From assembly GCA_964359745.1 (NCBI GenBank), contig CAYHTR010000009.1:1-19820 (forward strand): a stretch of DNA of 19,820 bases, given 5' to 3'. Below the pieces are notes generated by a model. That model made no database searches, was not told the origin of the DNA, and saw only the letters and a list, made by a program, of their open reading frames with translations. Source of the stretch: JANLHG01 sp964359745 (GTDB lineage Bacteria; Patescibacteriota; Minisyncoccia; Phycocordibacterales; PALSA-1337). How positions within the stretch are numbered: the first letter of the stretch is position 1; each line of letters begins with the position of its first letter. This document shows, one piece after another, positions 1-6,913 of the stretch. The position numbers were made by a program, and so were the translations under genes.

Positions 1-121
1 CAGTCACAATCAATTCCGCCCCGCAACCAGCTAAAAACTTAGCATCATTGACACCACGACCCAAAAGTCCTAGTCCCATAACAGTAATTTTTTTACCTAA
101 AAAATTAGTAGATTTTCGCAT
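1..121 (-). CDS. murD: MurD N-terminal fragment (UDP-N-acetylmuramoyl-alanine--D-glutamate ligase), cut by window edge
   Basis: MurD adds D-glutamate to UDP-MurNAc-L-Ala in the cytoplasm during peptidoglycan precursor synthesis. Only the first 40 codons are here; the gene runs off the left edge. The translation begins MRKSTNFLGKKITVMGLG and continues with LLGRGVNDAKFLAGCGAEL, the N-terminal nucleotide-binding fold of MurD with its GxGxxG loop and the 'GvndAkfL...GAel' pattern seen in many CPR MurDs. The ATG (119-121) overlaps the end of the upstream aminotransferase by 17 bp, so the two genes are probably co-transcribed. Next to an aminotransferase and alanine racemase, this marks a small D-amino-acid/cell-wall cluster. 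The family call rests on a short fragment. A generic Rossmann protein is possible but less likely. Confidence 0.82.
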   Translation of the reverse strand, partial: MRKSTNFLGKKITVMGLGLLGRGVNDAKFLAGCGAELIVT

Positions 122-935
122 AATCTTTAAAAAGTTTCATTATTTTTTTAGTATTGTCCCTCACTTTCCCATCACCAATCTTTTTATTATCAATCTTTAT
201 AATAGGCACAATATCTTTAAAACTGCCTGTTATAAAAACTTCATCGGCATTCAAAGCTTCATTCATTTTAATCTCTCTTTCTTCAATTTTAAAATATTTT
301 CGCGCTAGTTCAAATATAACTTTTCTTGTTATACCACAAAAAATTCCATCTTTCGGTGTCACAAGCGTATCACCTTTAAACATAAAAAAATTACTCATTG
401 ATGCTTCAAGCACATTGCTTTTTGATGTAAAAAGAATTTCAAGCGCATTATGTTTTTTTCGATAATTTTGAAGAGAAACCGCGGTAATATAATTGATTGT
501 TTTTATTTCTGGCAACATTCGCCGGTGTTCAAAGGTTACAAGTGAAGCTCCTTTTTCATATATCTCACGAGGTAAAGATTTCCATTCTTCAGCAAGAATG
601 TAAAATGTTGGTTCTTTTTCGTCATAAAATATTCCTCCTTCCATTTTGCCTCCAGTTAGAATAAGCCGAAAATTTGTGCGTTTAAATTTATGTTTTTTTA
701 TAAGTTCCTTTAAAATAATAGCAATTTTTTCTCTAGAATAAGGAACTTTTAGATTAAGTGTTTTCGCTGATTGTTCAAACTGATCCAAATGGTCATCAAG
801 TCGAAATGGTTTGTTATTTGCAGTCGTAATCCCCGCATAAATACCATATCCACGCAAAAGTCCAATGTCTTCAATCGACACCTTTGCGTCTTTTACAGAC
901 ATAATTTTGTCATTAAAAAAACAATATCGCATCAT
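105..935 (-). CDS. Class-IV PLP aminotransferase (D-amino-acid or branched-chain type)
   Basis: This is a fold-type IV PLP transaminase of 276 residues, a normal length for D-amino-acid and branched-chain aminotransferases. Visible hallmarks are 'LLRGYGIYAG' (residues 27-35) followed by PFRLDDHLD, the likely Schiff-base lysine K145 in PEIKTINY, the 'VLEASMSNFF' segment with the PLP-contacting Glu near 177, and the C-terminal 'ITGSFKDIVPI' matching the family's 'TGT...v.Pv' loop. Sequence alone does not separate D-alanine/D-glutamate transaminase from branched-chain transaminase. Its neighbours murD and alr favour a role in making D-glutamate from D-alanine (inference). The start was set at 935 rather than the in-frame ATG at 956 because a good promoter (TTGACC, 17 nt, TATAGT) ends 6 nt before 935, so the 956 ATG would lie at or upstream of the -10. 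Confidence 0.84.
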   Translation of the reverse strand: MMRYCFFNDKIMSVKDAKVSIEDIGLLRGYGIYAGITTANNKPFRLDDHLDQFEQSAKTLNLKVPYSREKIAIILKELIKKHKFKRTNFRLILTGGKMEGGIFYDEKEPTFYILAEEWKSLPREIYEKGASLVTFEHRRMLPEIKTINYITAVSLQNYRKKHNALEILFTSKSNVLEASMSNFFMFKGDTLVTPKDGIFCGITRKVIFELARKYFKIEEREIKMNEALNADEVFITGSFKDIVPIIKIDNKKIGDGKVRDNTKKIMKLFKDYAKIY

Positions 936-941
936 CTTATA

Positions 942-970
942 ACTATATGCTATCATTACAATATGGTCAA
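942..970 (-). promoter_or_regulatory. Sigma70-type promoter for the aminotransferase-murD unit (leaderless)
   Basis: On the minus strand TTGACC (965-970), a 17-nt spacer and TATAGT (942-947) form a good promoter. The -10 ends 6 nt before the ATG at 933-935, so transcription should begin at or within a base or two of the start codon. The promoter overlaps the alr start codon on the other strand. Confidence 0.68.
948..956 (+). promoter_or_regulatory. Extended -10 promoter of alr (leaderless)
   Basis: TGCTATCAT is an extended -10 element (TGn plus TATCAT). It ends 6 nt upstream of the alr ATG at 963, placing the expected transcription start on the A of the start codon. No clear -35 is seen, as is common for extended -10 promoters. 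It is interleaved with the opposing aminotransferase promoter, so the two polymerases cannot bind at once. Confidence 0.6.
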
Positions 971-2099
971 AAAACTCATACGATATTTGCGTTCATTGCG
1001 TTTTCCATATACTCCTCTAGTAGAAATTACAATTTCCAAAGAGAAACTACTTCACAACCTCCACACTTTCCAACAAATAAATCCTGAAGTAAAAATCACC
1101 CCTGTGTTAAAAAGCAACGCCTACGGACATGGGTTAAATCTTATAGCCCAAATTATAGACAAAGAAAATATATCTTTCATCGCTGTTGACTCATATCACG
1201 AAGCACTTATTTTTAGAAACGAAAACATTAAATCAAAAATACTTATATTAGACTATACCCCTATAAATAATATTATTCTTAACAAACTTTCCAAGATATC
1301 TTTTACTTTAACCAGTTTTGAACAAATCCAAGAAATTGCAAAAACAATCACAAAACCGAACTATTTTCATATAAAAATTGATACAGGAATGCATAGACAA
1401 GGAATACTTTCAGCACAAATAAAAGAAGTATGTGAATTAATTAATACCAATAAAAATATAATCATCGAGGGAGTATGTTCTCATCTAGCCGATGCAGACG
1501 GCGAAACACCAGAGTTTACTAAAATCCAAATTGATGAATGGAATAAGATAGTGAAGCAAGTCACCCAACAATTTCCAAATATAAAATATCGCCATATTTC
1601 AGCCACAAGCGGAGCTTTATATATAAATGAAATTGACGCCAATGTAATGCGACTTGGTATTGGATTGTATGGCATTGACCCGAATAATAAGTTGGGCCTT
1701 AAGCCGATATTAGAAATGAAATCAATAATAAGCGGAACAAAAATAATAGAGAAAGGTCAAAAAATAGGTTACAACGGCACATTTGAAGCAAAAGAAAAAA
1801 TGAGAATCGCAACAATTCCCGCTGGGTATTATGAAGGAATTGATAGGCGACTTTCAAATAAAGGCTTTGTAAAAATAGAAAATACATTTTGCCCTATTGT
1901 GGGAAATGTAAGTATGAATATCACCTCCATTGATATTACTAATGTTCCACAAGCAAAATTCAAAACACCAGTAATAATTATCAGTTCAAATCCAAAAGAC
2001 AAAAATTCATTTGAAAATATCGCCAAAATAAATAACACAATCCCATACGACATTATGGCTCATATTCCATGGCAACTTAGAAGAAAAGTTACTACATAG
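963..2099 (+). CDS. alr: Alanine racemase
   Basis: Alr is a PLP enzyme that interconverts L- and D-alanine for peptidoglycan. The protein is 378 residues, a full family length. The N-terminal barrel carries the PLP lysine K50 in 'PVLKSNAYGHG', followed by 'HIKIDTGMHRQG' with the PLP-phenol-contacting Arg (R145). The C-terminal part has 'KIGYNGTF', whose Y270 is the likely second catalytic base, 'IPAGYYEGIDRRLSN' and 'GNVSMNITSIDIT'. In the last of these Asn replaces the usual Asp after Met. The frame stays open for 64 codons upstream, but that stretch reads antisense through the aminotransferase and has no family similarity. The ATG at 963 is 6 nt behind an extended -10 and gives the normal Alr N-terminus. 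No SD is needed for a leaderless start. Confidence 0.96.
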   Translation: MVKKLIRYLRSLRFPYTPLVEITISKEKLLHNLHTFQQINPEVKITPVLKSNAYGHGLNLIAQIIDKENISFIAVDSYHEALIFRNENIKSKILILDYTPINNIILNKLSKISFTLTSFEQIQEIAKTITKPNYFHIKIDTGMHRQGILSAQIKEVCELINTNKNIIIEGVCSHLADADGETPEFTKIQIDEWNKIVKQVTQQFPNIKYRHISATSGALYINEIDANVMRLGIGLYGIDPNNKLGLKPILEMKSIISGTKIIEKGQKIGYNGTFEAKEKMRIATIPAGYYEGIDRRLSNKGFVKIENTFCPIVGNVSMNITSIDITNVPQAKFKTPVIIISSNPKDKNSFENIAKINNTIPYDIMAHIPWQLRRKVTT

Positions 2100-2113
2100 G
2101 AGTCTCCTGTGTA
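2093..2113 (+). terminator. Hairpin at the alr stop codon
   Basis: TACATAGGAG and CTCCTGTGTA form a 10-bp inverted repeat with one G-T wobble around a single central T; a real hairpin would open a few central pairs. The alr TAG stop (2097-2099) lies in the left arm. There is no U-tract, so this may be a weak terminator or an mRNA end-protecting hairpin between converging transcripts. Confidence 0.35.
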
Positions 2114-2120
2114 TTACAAG

Positions 2121-2202
2121 TGCGCCGGGTTGGACTCGAACCAACGATGCCCGAAGGCCGGAGATTTACAGTCTCCTGGAATAGCCGCTATCCGACCGGC
2201 GC
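2121..2202 (-). tRNA. tRNA-Tyr (anticodon GUA)
   Basis: The minus strand folds as a class II tRNA. The 7-bp acceptor is GCGCCGG/CCGGCGC with discriminator A (2121), the anticodon loop is CTGTAAA on a GGAGA/TCTCC stem (GTA read from 2167-2169), there is a long variable arm, and the T-arm is GTTGG/CCAAC with TTCGAGT. No CCA is encoded. It stands alone between converging alr and clpB. Confidence 0.95.
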
Positions 2203-2232
2203 AATAATATAAAGATACTATAAAAAAACTCA

Positions 2233-2287
2233 AAAATCCACCCCTTTGAGTTCCCCTCCTTTATAAAGGAGGGGCTGGGGAGGATTT
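2233..2287 (-). repeat. 55-bp palindromic repeat, copy 1 (3' of clpB)
   Basis: This 55-bp element is identical to 16816-16870. It contains a 22-bp perfect palindrome (2253-2274) flanked by a second inverted pair, AATCCACCCC (2235-2244) and GGGGAGGATT (2277-2286), with one A/A mismatch. The RNA would fold into a long two-part hairpin. It starts directly at the clpB stop codon, and on the clpB strand is followed by a T-rich run (about 2221-2234), so it can serve as that operon's terminator. It resembles a REP/MITE-like dispersed element. No ORF is inside. Confidence 0.9.
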
Positions 2288-4965
2288 TAATTAAGTACCT
2301 GTTCCATTTCCCTCTTTTCGAAAAATGTTCCATTTCTCCTTCCTTTTTTTACATCAAAAATAAATTCGCCGTTTTTAATATCTACATTTATAACACCTCC
2401 TTTCAAAACGCTTTGAGAAATAATCATTCCAGCAACTGGGGTAAGGATTTTATTTTGAATAATTCTCTTTAATGGTCTAGCACCATATTGTGGATTGTAT
2501 CCTTCCTTTGCAAGATAAAATAAAACATCTTTTGAGATTTCCAACGTGATTTCTTTGCCTTTTAATCTTTCTTTTACAAGTTCCACCTGAATTCTCACAA
2601 TTTCTTCAACTGCTTGTGGAGAAAGCACATCAAAAACAATTACATCATCAAGACGATTCAAAAACTCTGGACGAAAATGGTCTTTAAGATTGCTTAATAC
2701 TTTATCTTTAACTCCAATATAATCATCTGTCGTAGTCGCATCAGGACTTGTGAAGCCAATTTTCTGCATTCGTTCAATATATTGAGCGCCTATATTTGAA
2801 GTCATTATGATGACAGTATTTTTGAAATTAACCGTTCGTCCTTTTGAATCAGTAAGTCGTCCGTTATCAAGCACCTGAAGAAGAACATTAAAAACTTCTG
2901 GATGAGCTTTTTCAATCTCATCAAAAAGAATTACCGCATAAGGTCTGCGTCTGATTATTTCAGTTAATCCTCCACCCTCATCATGACCAACATATCCTGG
3001 TGGCGCACCGATAAGTTTTGAAACGGAATGCTTTTCCATATATTCCGACATATCAACACGAATGAGAGCTTTTTCGTCATCAAACATAAACTCAGCAAGG
3101 GCTTTTGTAAGTTCAGTTTTTCCGACACCAGTTGGACCTAGAAATATAAACGAACCGATTGGACGATTTGGATCAGAAATACCAGCACGAGAACGTTTAA
3201 TAGTATCAGCAATTTTTTTAACCGCCTCATCTTGACCAACAATTCGCTTTTTAATTTCTTCGTCCATACGATTAAGTTTCCGTGCTTCTTCTTCAAGCAT
3301 TCTTGATACAGGAATTCCTGTCCAGCGAGCAACTACCTCCGCAATATCTTGCTCGGTAATTTCTTCTTTTAGAATTCGCCTAGACGACTGAAGTTTTTTT
3401 AATCGTTTTATTTTAATATCTAAATCTTTTTCAAGCGTCGGTATTTTACCATATCTAATTTCTGCAGCTTTGCCTAAATCAGCCCGCGATTCCGCGCTTT
3501 CCGCTTCAAGTCGCAAAGTTTCCAATTCTTTTTTATCCTTTTTAATACCAGTCAATATTTCTTTCTCATTTTTCCATTTAAGTTCAAGCTCGCTAGTTTT
3601 TTCCTTCAAATCGCCAATTTCTTGTTCAATTTTTTTAATTCGTGATTTGGCAATTTTGTTGGTTTCTTTTTTAAGCGCTTCTTTTTCAATTTCAAGACGC
3701 ATAACTTTTCTACGAGTTTCTTCCAAAACTGGTGGCATATTTTCAAGCGAAATTTTTAATCCAGAAGCGGCTTCATCTATAAGATCTACAACTTTATCAG
3801 GCAAAAATCTGTCCGTAATATATCTAGACGAAAGATTAACAGCAGAAATAATGGCATCGTCGGTAATTCTCACTCCATGAAAAAGCTCGTATTTTTCCTT
3901 AAGTCCGCGAAGAATAGCAATAGCGTCTGTCTCTGATGGTTCATTTACATAAACAGGTTGAAAACGACGAGTCAGAGCTGGATCTTTTTCAATATGTTTT
4001 TGATACTCGCGAAGAGTTGTGGCACCAATAGCCCTAAGTTCTCCTCGTGACAATGCTGGTTTTAACATATTTGAGGCGTCCATTGAACCTTCGGCAGCAC
4101 CAGCTCCAACAATAGTATGAATTTCGTCTATAAAAAGAATTATTTTACCTTCAGCTCGTTCAATTTCTTTTAAAATATTTTTCAATCGTTCTTCAAACTC
4201 TCCGCGATATTTAGTACCAGCAATTAAAGAACCGAGATCAAGCGACACTAATTCTTTATCTCTAAGCGACTCAGGTACATCACCTGTTGAAATACGAATA
4301 GCTAAACCTTCAGCAATAGCAGTTTTCCCCACACCAGCTTCTCCTATCAAAATCGGATTGTTTTTTGTTCGACGCGAAAGAATTTGAATAATTCTAGAAA
4401 TTTCATTATCGCGACCAATCACAGGGTCAAGTTTATTTTCTCGCGCAAGTTTGGTCAAACTTCTAGCATATTTCGCCAACGCTCGGAATTTTTTTGGCTG
4501 GCTGACATCTGTAACTTTTGTATTTTTTAATTCTTGAACAATATTTACCACCGCCGTTCGTTCAATTCTAAAACGATTGAGGACTTCTCGAGCCGAACTT
4601 GGAATATCAAACATTGCTAAAAACAAATGTTCAGTTGAGATAAATTCATCTTTAAGAGCAAGAGCGACTTTTGCCCCACCTTCAATAACCTGTGCCAAAT
4701 CGGGAGTAAGATAAATTTGATACGACGGCGAAAGAGTATTTCCGCCTTCCGGCGCATCTAAACTTTCAAGAAGCGAATCAGTAAGAAGCATTATATCAAC
4801 CTCAAGCCGATCCAAAATTGACGCTACCATACTCTCCTCTTGCAAAATAAGAGCTGTCAATAAATGAATAGGATTAACATGATTTTGTCCACGTTCAATA
4901 GCCAGCTCGTGAGCTTTTCTCACCGCCTCTTTGGCTTTGGTAGTAAAATGACTAAATGGTGGCAT
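2287..4965 (-). CDS. clpB: ClpB-type AAA+ disaggregase with a ClpC-like IGF loop
   Basis: A two-ring Hsp100 ATPase of 892 residues that threads aggregated or tagged proteins through its pore. Order: Clp N-domain repeats (about 5-145); AAA1 with Walker A GEAGVGKT (208-215), Walker B FIDE (278-281) and pore loop KYRGEF (Y253); a long coiled-coil middle domain (about 408-535) with the ClpB signature RYGKIPTLEK; AAA2 with Walker A GPTGVGKT (610-617), Walker B ILFDE (679-683) and pore loop GYVG (Y658); and a D2-small domain with YGARPLKR. The middle domain is full ClpB size, more than twice that of ClpC. Yet AAA2 carries 'QKIGFTSPD' (IGF, 736-738) at the position where ClpA/ClpC have the tripeptide that docks ClpP. 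It is the last gene after the cysteine desulfurase and pseudoprotease genes, 16 nt downstream of the latter. No SD is visible. Confidence 0.95.
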   Translation of the reverse strand: MPPFSHFTTKAKEAVRKAHELAIERGQNHVNPIHLLTALILQEESMVASILDRLEVDIMLLTDSLLESLDAPEGGNTLSPSYQIYLTPDLAQVIEGGAKVALALKDEFISTEHLFLAMFDIPSSAREVLNRFRIERTAVVNIVQELKNTKVTDVSQPKKFRALAKYARSLTKLARENKLDPVIGRDNEISRIIQILSRRTKNNPILIGEAGVGKTAIAEGLAIRISTGDVPESLRDKELVSLDLGSLIAGTKYRGEFEERLKNILKEIERAEGKIILFIDEIHTIVGAGAAEGSMDASNMLKPALSRGELRAIGATTLREYQKHIEKDPALTRRFQPVYVNEPSETDAIAILRGLKEKYELFHGVRITDDAIISAVNLSSRYITDRFLPDKVVDLIDEAASGLKISLENMPPVLEETRRKVMRLEIEKEALKKETNKIAKSRIKKIEQEIGDLKEKTSELELKWKNEKEILTGIKKDKKELETLRLEAESAESRADLGKAAEIRYGKIPTLEKDLDIKIKRLKKLQSSRRILKEEITEQDIAEVVARWTGIPVSRMLEEEARKLNRMDEEIKKRIVGQDEAVKKIADTIKRSRAGISDPNRPIGSFIFLGPTGVGKTELTKALAEFMFDDEKALIRVDMSEYMEKHSVSKLIGAPPGYVGHDEGGGLTEIIRRRPYAVILFDEIEKAHPEVFNVLLQVLDNGRLTDSKGRTVNFKNTVIIMTSNIGAQYIERMQKIGFTSPDATTTDDYIGVKDKVLSNLKDHFRPEFLNRLDDVIVFDVLSPQAVEEIVRIQVELVKERLKGKEITLEISKDVLFYLAKEGYNPQYGARPLKRIIQNKILTPVAGMIISQSVLKGGVINVDIKNGEFIFDVKKGRRNGTFFEKREMEQVLN

Positions 4966-4981
4966 ATTTAACTAAATTGTA

Positions 4982-5800
4982 CTATTTATTCGCACTGTCT
5001 GTCAATAGATTAGCGACAACTGCCGAAGGTAAATAAAAACTGCTTGTTTCATCTGATGGATTAAGTTTTGTTATTTTCAATCCCACGACTTCTCCAGAAA
5101 GATTTATTAGTGGACTTCCTACTAAAGAAGAACGATTATCAATATCTGTTTTAATTGCCGAAGAAATTTTATCAGTGGTCGTTGAATTATCATTTCCTAC
5201 TATTTCAGAAACAATACCCATCGCAACATTCATAACGGTCTTACCTCCAAGTGAAAGCACGCTCTGACCAAGTTTTAATGGATTTTTAGATAACGTAACA
5301 GGAACAAATGTGTTTGATGATACGATATTGAAAAATGCAAAACCCTCATCATATGTTTTTTGTAATTGAATTGGATAATATTTCCCACCAGAAACAAGGG
5401 CAACATAATTTCCTTGAGATAATACTGTTTCTTTGTCAGTCATAATTTTTCCACCTTTGGTAACAAAAACTCCCAAGCCTAGAAAATTATCTGGGGTGGT
5501 AGAAGAAGTGCCATAAGCTACCGAATAAATACGAACAATACTTCCAGAATTTTTATTAATTGCCGCAATAGCTAAATCTTCGGAACGCACAACGATAGTT
5601 TCTTTTGTAACAACAGCAGCACTTTGTGTATTAGGCACCACTTTTTCAATAGTCCTTTCAACAACACGATTAATTACTTGAGGCACCGTTGGAGTACTTT
5701 GATCCAAAAGAGAAACAGTAACAATGCCCGTCGTAATAGATGTTACAAAAGCTACTAGAATAGCCACAAGTACAATTTGATGTTTAGTAAGATGTTCCAT
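4982..5800 (-). CDS. Membrane-anchored trypsin-like (HtrA-fold) pseudoprotease
   Basis: 272 residues. An N-terminal transmembrane helix (about 8-31) is followed by a stalk and a chymotrypsin/HtrA-like domain (about 75-265) outside the membrane. The fold is recognised from the order 'LGLGVFVTKGGKIMT', 'GGKYYPIQL', 'NPLKLGQSVLSLGG' and 'GSPLINLSGEVVGLKI', matching HtrA's GSG, TNNHVV, DLAVLKI, lGqsVlaiG and GNSGGPL.N.GeViG blocks. Aligned this way, all three catalytic positions are changed: His becomes E124 (TDKET), Asp becomes about G153 (EGFAFF), and Ser becomes V227 (SLVGSPL). It should be inactive as a serine protease and may act as a binding or scaffold module. No PDZ domain follows. It sits 11 nt after the cysteine desulfurase and 16 nt before clpB. 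A TATAAT overlapping the upstream stop ends 10 nt before its ATG, a possible internal promoter. Confidence 0.83.
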   Translation of the reverse strand: MEHLTKHQIVLVAILVAFVTSITTGIVTVSLLDQSTPTVPQVINRVVERTIEKVVPNTQSAAVVTKETIVVRSEDLAIAAINKNSGSIVRIYSVAYGTSSTTPDNFLGLGVFVTKGGKIMTDKETVLSQGNYVALVSGGKYYPIQLQKTYDEGFAFFNIVSSNTFVPVTLSKNPLKLGQSVLSLGGKTVMNVAMGIVSEIVGNDNSTTTDKISSAIKTDIDNRSSLVGSPLINLSGEVVGLKITKLNPSDETSSFYLPSAVVANLLTDSANK

Positions 5801-5811
5801 GATTATTTATA

Positions 5812-6885
5812 TTATATATGTTTTTTAATCATTTTGACAAGTCGGTCAATATCTTTTTTTGTCGTATCTCTACCGAGAGTAATTCTAACACCATTTTTTG
5901 GATCTTTTTTCCCTATCGCCTTAAGCACATACGATTCATCATCATCTTTCAAACAAGAACTTTTGGTAGAAACAGCAATACCATAAGCGTCAAGCTGTAA
6001 TGTTAAAAACTCGGTATCAATATTAGGAATAGAAATATGAATATTATTTGCTATCCTATTTATCCTATCGCCATTAATTTCCGCTCGACATTCTTTTTCT
6101 AATTTTTGAATACAACAATCTCGCAGTTCGCAAAGTCGCACCGATTCTTTTTCTCGTTCATTTTTGGCCAATTCAACCGCTTTTGCAAAGCCCATTATCT
6201 CCGGTAAATTTTCTGTTCCAAAACGCAAAATTTTTTCTTGTCCTCTTTTTACATAAAGCGCGCCAACTCCTTTTGGGCCACAAACTTTATGACTATCAAT
6301 AGAAAGCATATTCACACCTAATTTATCCACATTAATATCTAAATAAAGCAACGCTTGTGAAGCATCAGTGTGAAATATAATAGGCAAACCGCTTTTACGA
6401 ATGATATGAGCAATTTCAGAAATCGGTTGTATCGTTCCAATTTCATTATTAACTAACATAATAGATATCAAAATTGTTTCTTTTTTTATACTTTCCTTTA
6501 ATTCTTTCAAATTTACAATTCCATTTTTATCAACATTCAAATATGTGACACTCAATCCCCTTTTTTCCAATTCTTTAAAAGCTCGAAGCACCGATGAATG
6601 CTCTATGGTTGAAGTTATGGCATGCATTCTTTCACATTTTATTCCTAAAATCGCGATATTATTAGCCTCTGTACCACTGGCAGTAAAAATTATTTCATCT
6701 GGGTGGGCATTTATTGACAATGCTAAGGTTTTTCTGGCTTCTTCGAGTGCTTTTTTTGCATTTACTCCTTCGGTATGAATTGATGAAGGATTTCCATATT
6801 CCTTTCCATAATAAACCATCATTTCTTTGATAGCTTCTTTACGAGTTGGTGTAATGGACGCATTGTCTAAATATATCCTTTTCAT
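5812..6885 (-). CDS. Cysteine desulfurase (IscS/NifS class)
   Basis: A PLP enzyme that takes sulfur from L-cysteine as a persulfide for Fe-S clusters or thiolated tRNA. It is 357 residues, slightly shorter than IscS. Seen: the N-terminal IYLDNASITPT (family 'YLDNaATTp'), GNPSSIHTEG, 'TASGTEANN', the conserved His in 'TIEHSSVL' (H96), 'FHTDASQA' (D174), the PLP lysine K200 in 'SIDSHKVCGPKGVG', and the catalytic cysteine C311 in 'STKSSC'. The C-terminal 'SYVLKAIG' and 'VRITLGRDTT' also match. No scaffold (IscU/SufU) or tRNA thiolase is nearby, so the branch (IscS, NifS or SufS) is left open and no symbol is given. It is the first gene of the minus-strand unit with the pseudoprotease and clpB. 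The ATG at 6885 gives the usual N-terminus; a TATCAT hexamer ends 8 nt before it. Confidence 0.93.
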   Translation of the reverse strand: MKRIYLDNASITPTRKEAIKEMMVYYGKEYGNPSSIHTEGVNAKKALEEARKTLALSINAHPDEIIFTASGTEANNIAILGIKCERMHAITSTIEHSSVLRAFKELEKRGLSVTYLNVDKNGIVNLKELKESIKKETILISIMLVNNEIGTIQPISEIAHIIRKSGLPIIFHTDASQALLYLDINVDKLGVNMLSIDSHKVCGPKGVGALYVKRGQEKILRFGTENLPEIMGFAKAVELAKNEREKESVRLCELRDCCIQKLEKECRAEINGDRINRIANNIHISIPNIDTEFLTLQLDAYGIAVSTKSSCLKDDDESYVLKAIGKKDPKNGVRITLGRDTTKKDIDRLVKMIKKHI

Positions 6886-6894
6886 TAAGCATTA

Positions 6895-6903
6895 TGATAT
6901 ACT
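6895..6903 (+). promoter_or_regulatory. Extended -10 promoter of the DUF4446-infB-rbfA operon
   Basis: TGATATACT (TGn plus TATACT, 6898-6903) ends 10 nt before the ATG at 6914, leaving a leader of only about 2-4 nt. On the other strand TATCAT (6894-6899) ends 8 nt before the cysteine desulfurase ATG, so this 28-bp divergent gap appears to hold both promoters. Confidence 0.55.
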
Positions 6904-6913
6904 ATTTATCTAT

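Noticed and set aside
936..956. Earlier ATG (956) for the class-IV aminotransferase
   Set aside because: The -10 hexamer (942-947) is downstream of that ATG, and orthologues normally begin close to the 'yc.fNd' segment that starts at 935.
771..962. Alanine racemase frame extending 64 codons upstream of 963
   Set aside because: The extension runs antisense through the aminotransferase, has no Alr similarity, and lies upstream of an extended -10 promoter.
2101..2178. 9-nt direct repeat AGTCTCCTG at 2101 and 2170
   Set aside because: One copy is part of the tRNA-Tyr anticodon arm; the match is short enough to be chance.
2233..2287. The palindromic repeats as CRISPR repeats
   Set aside because: Only two copies 14.6 kb apart, with no spacers or cas genes.
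3470..3880. 136-codon plus-strand frame inside clpB
   Set aside because: It is antisense to the coiled-coil region, Ser/Phe-rich as expected from the complement of Lys/Glu-rich codons.
2287..4965. Calling the Hsp100 gene clpC
   Set aside because: The middle domain has ClpB length and the ClpB RYGKIP signature; only the IGF loop is ClpC-like, so it is reported as a hybrid feature.
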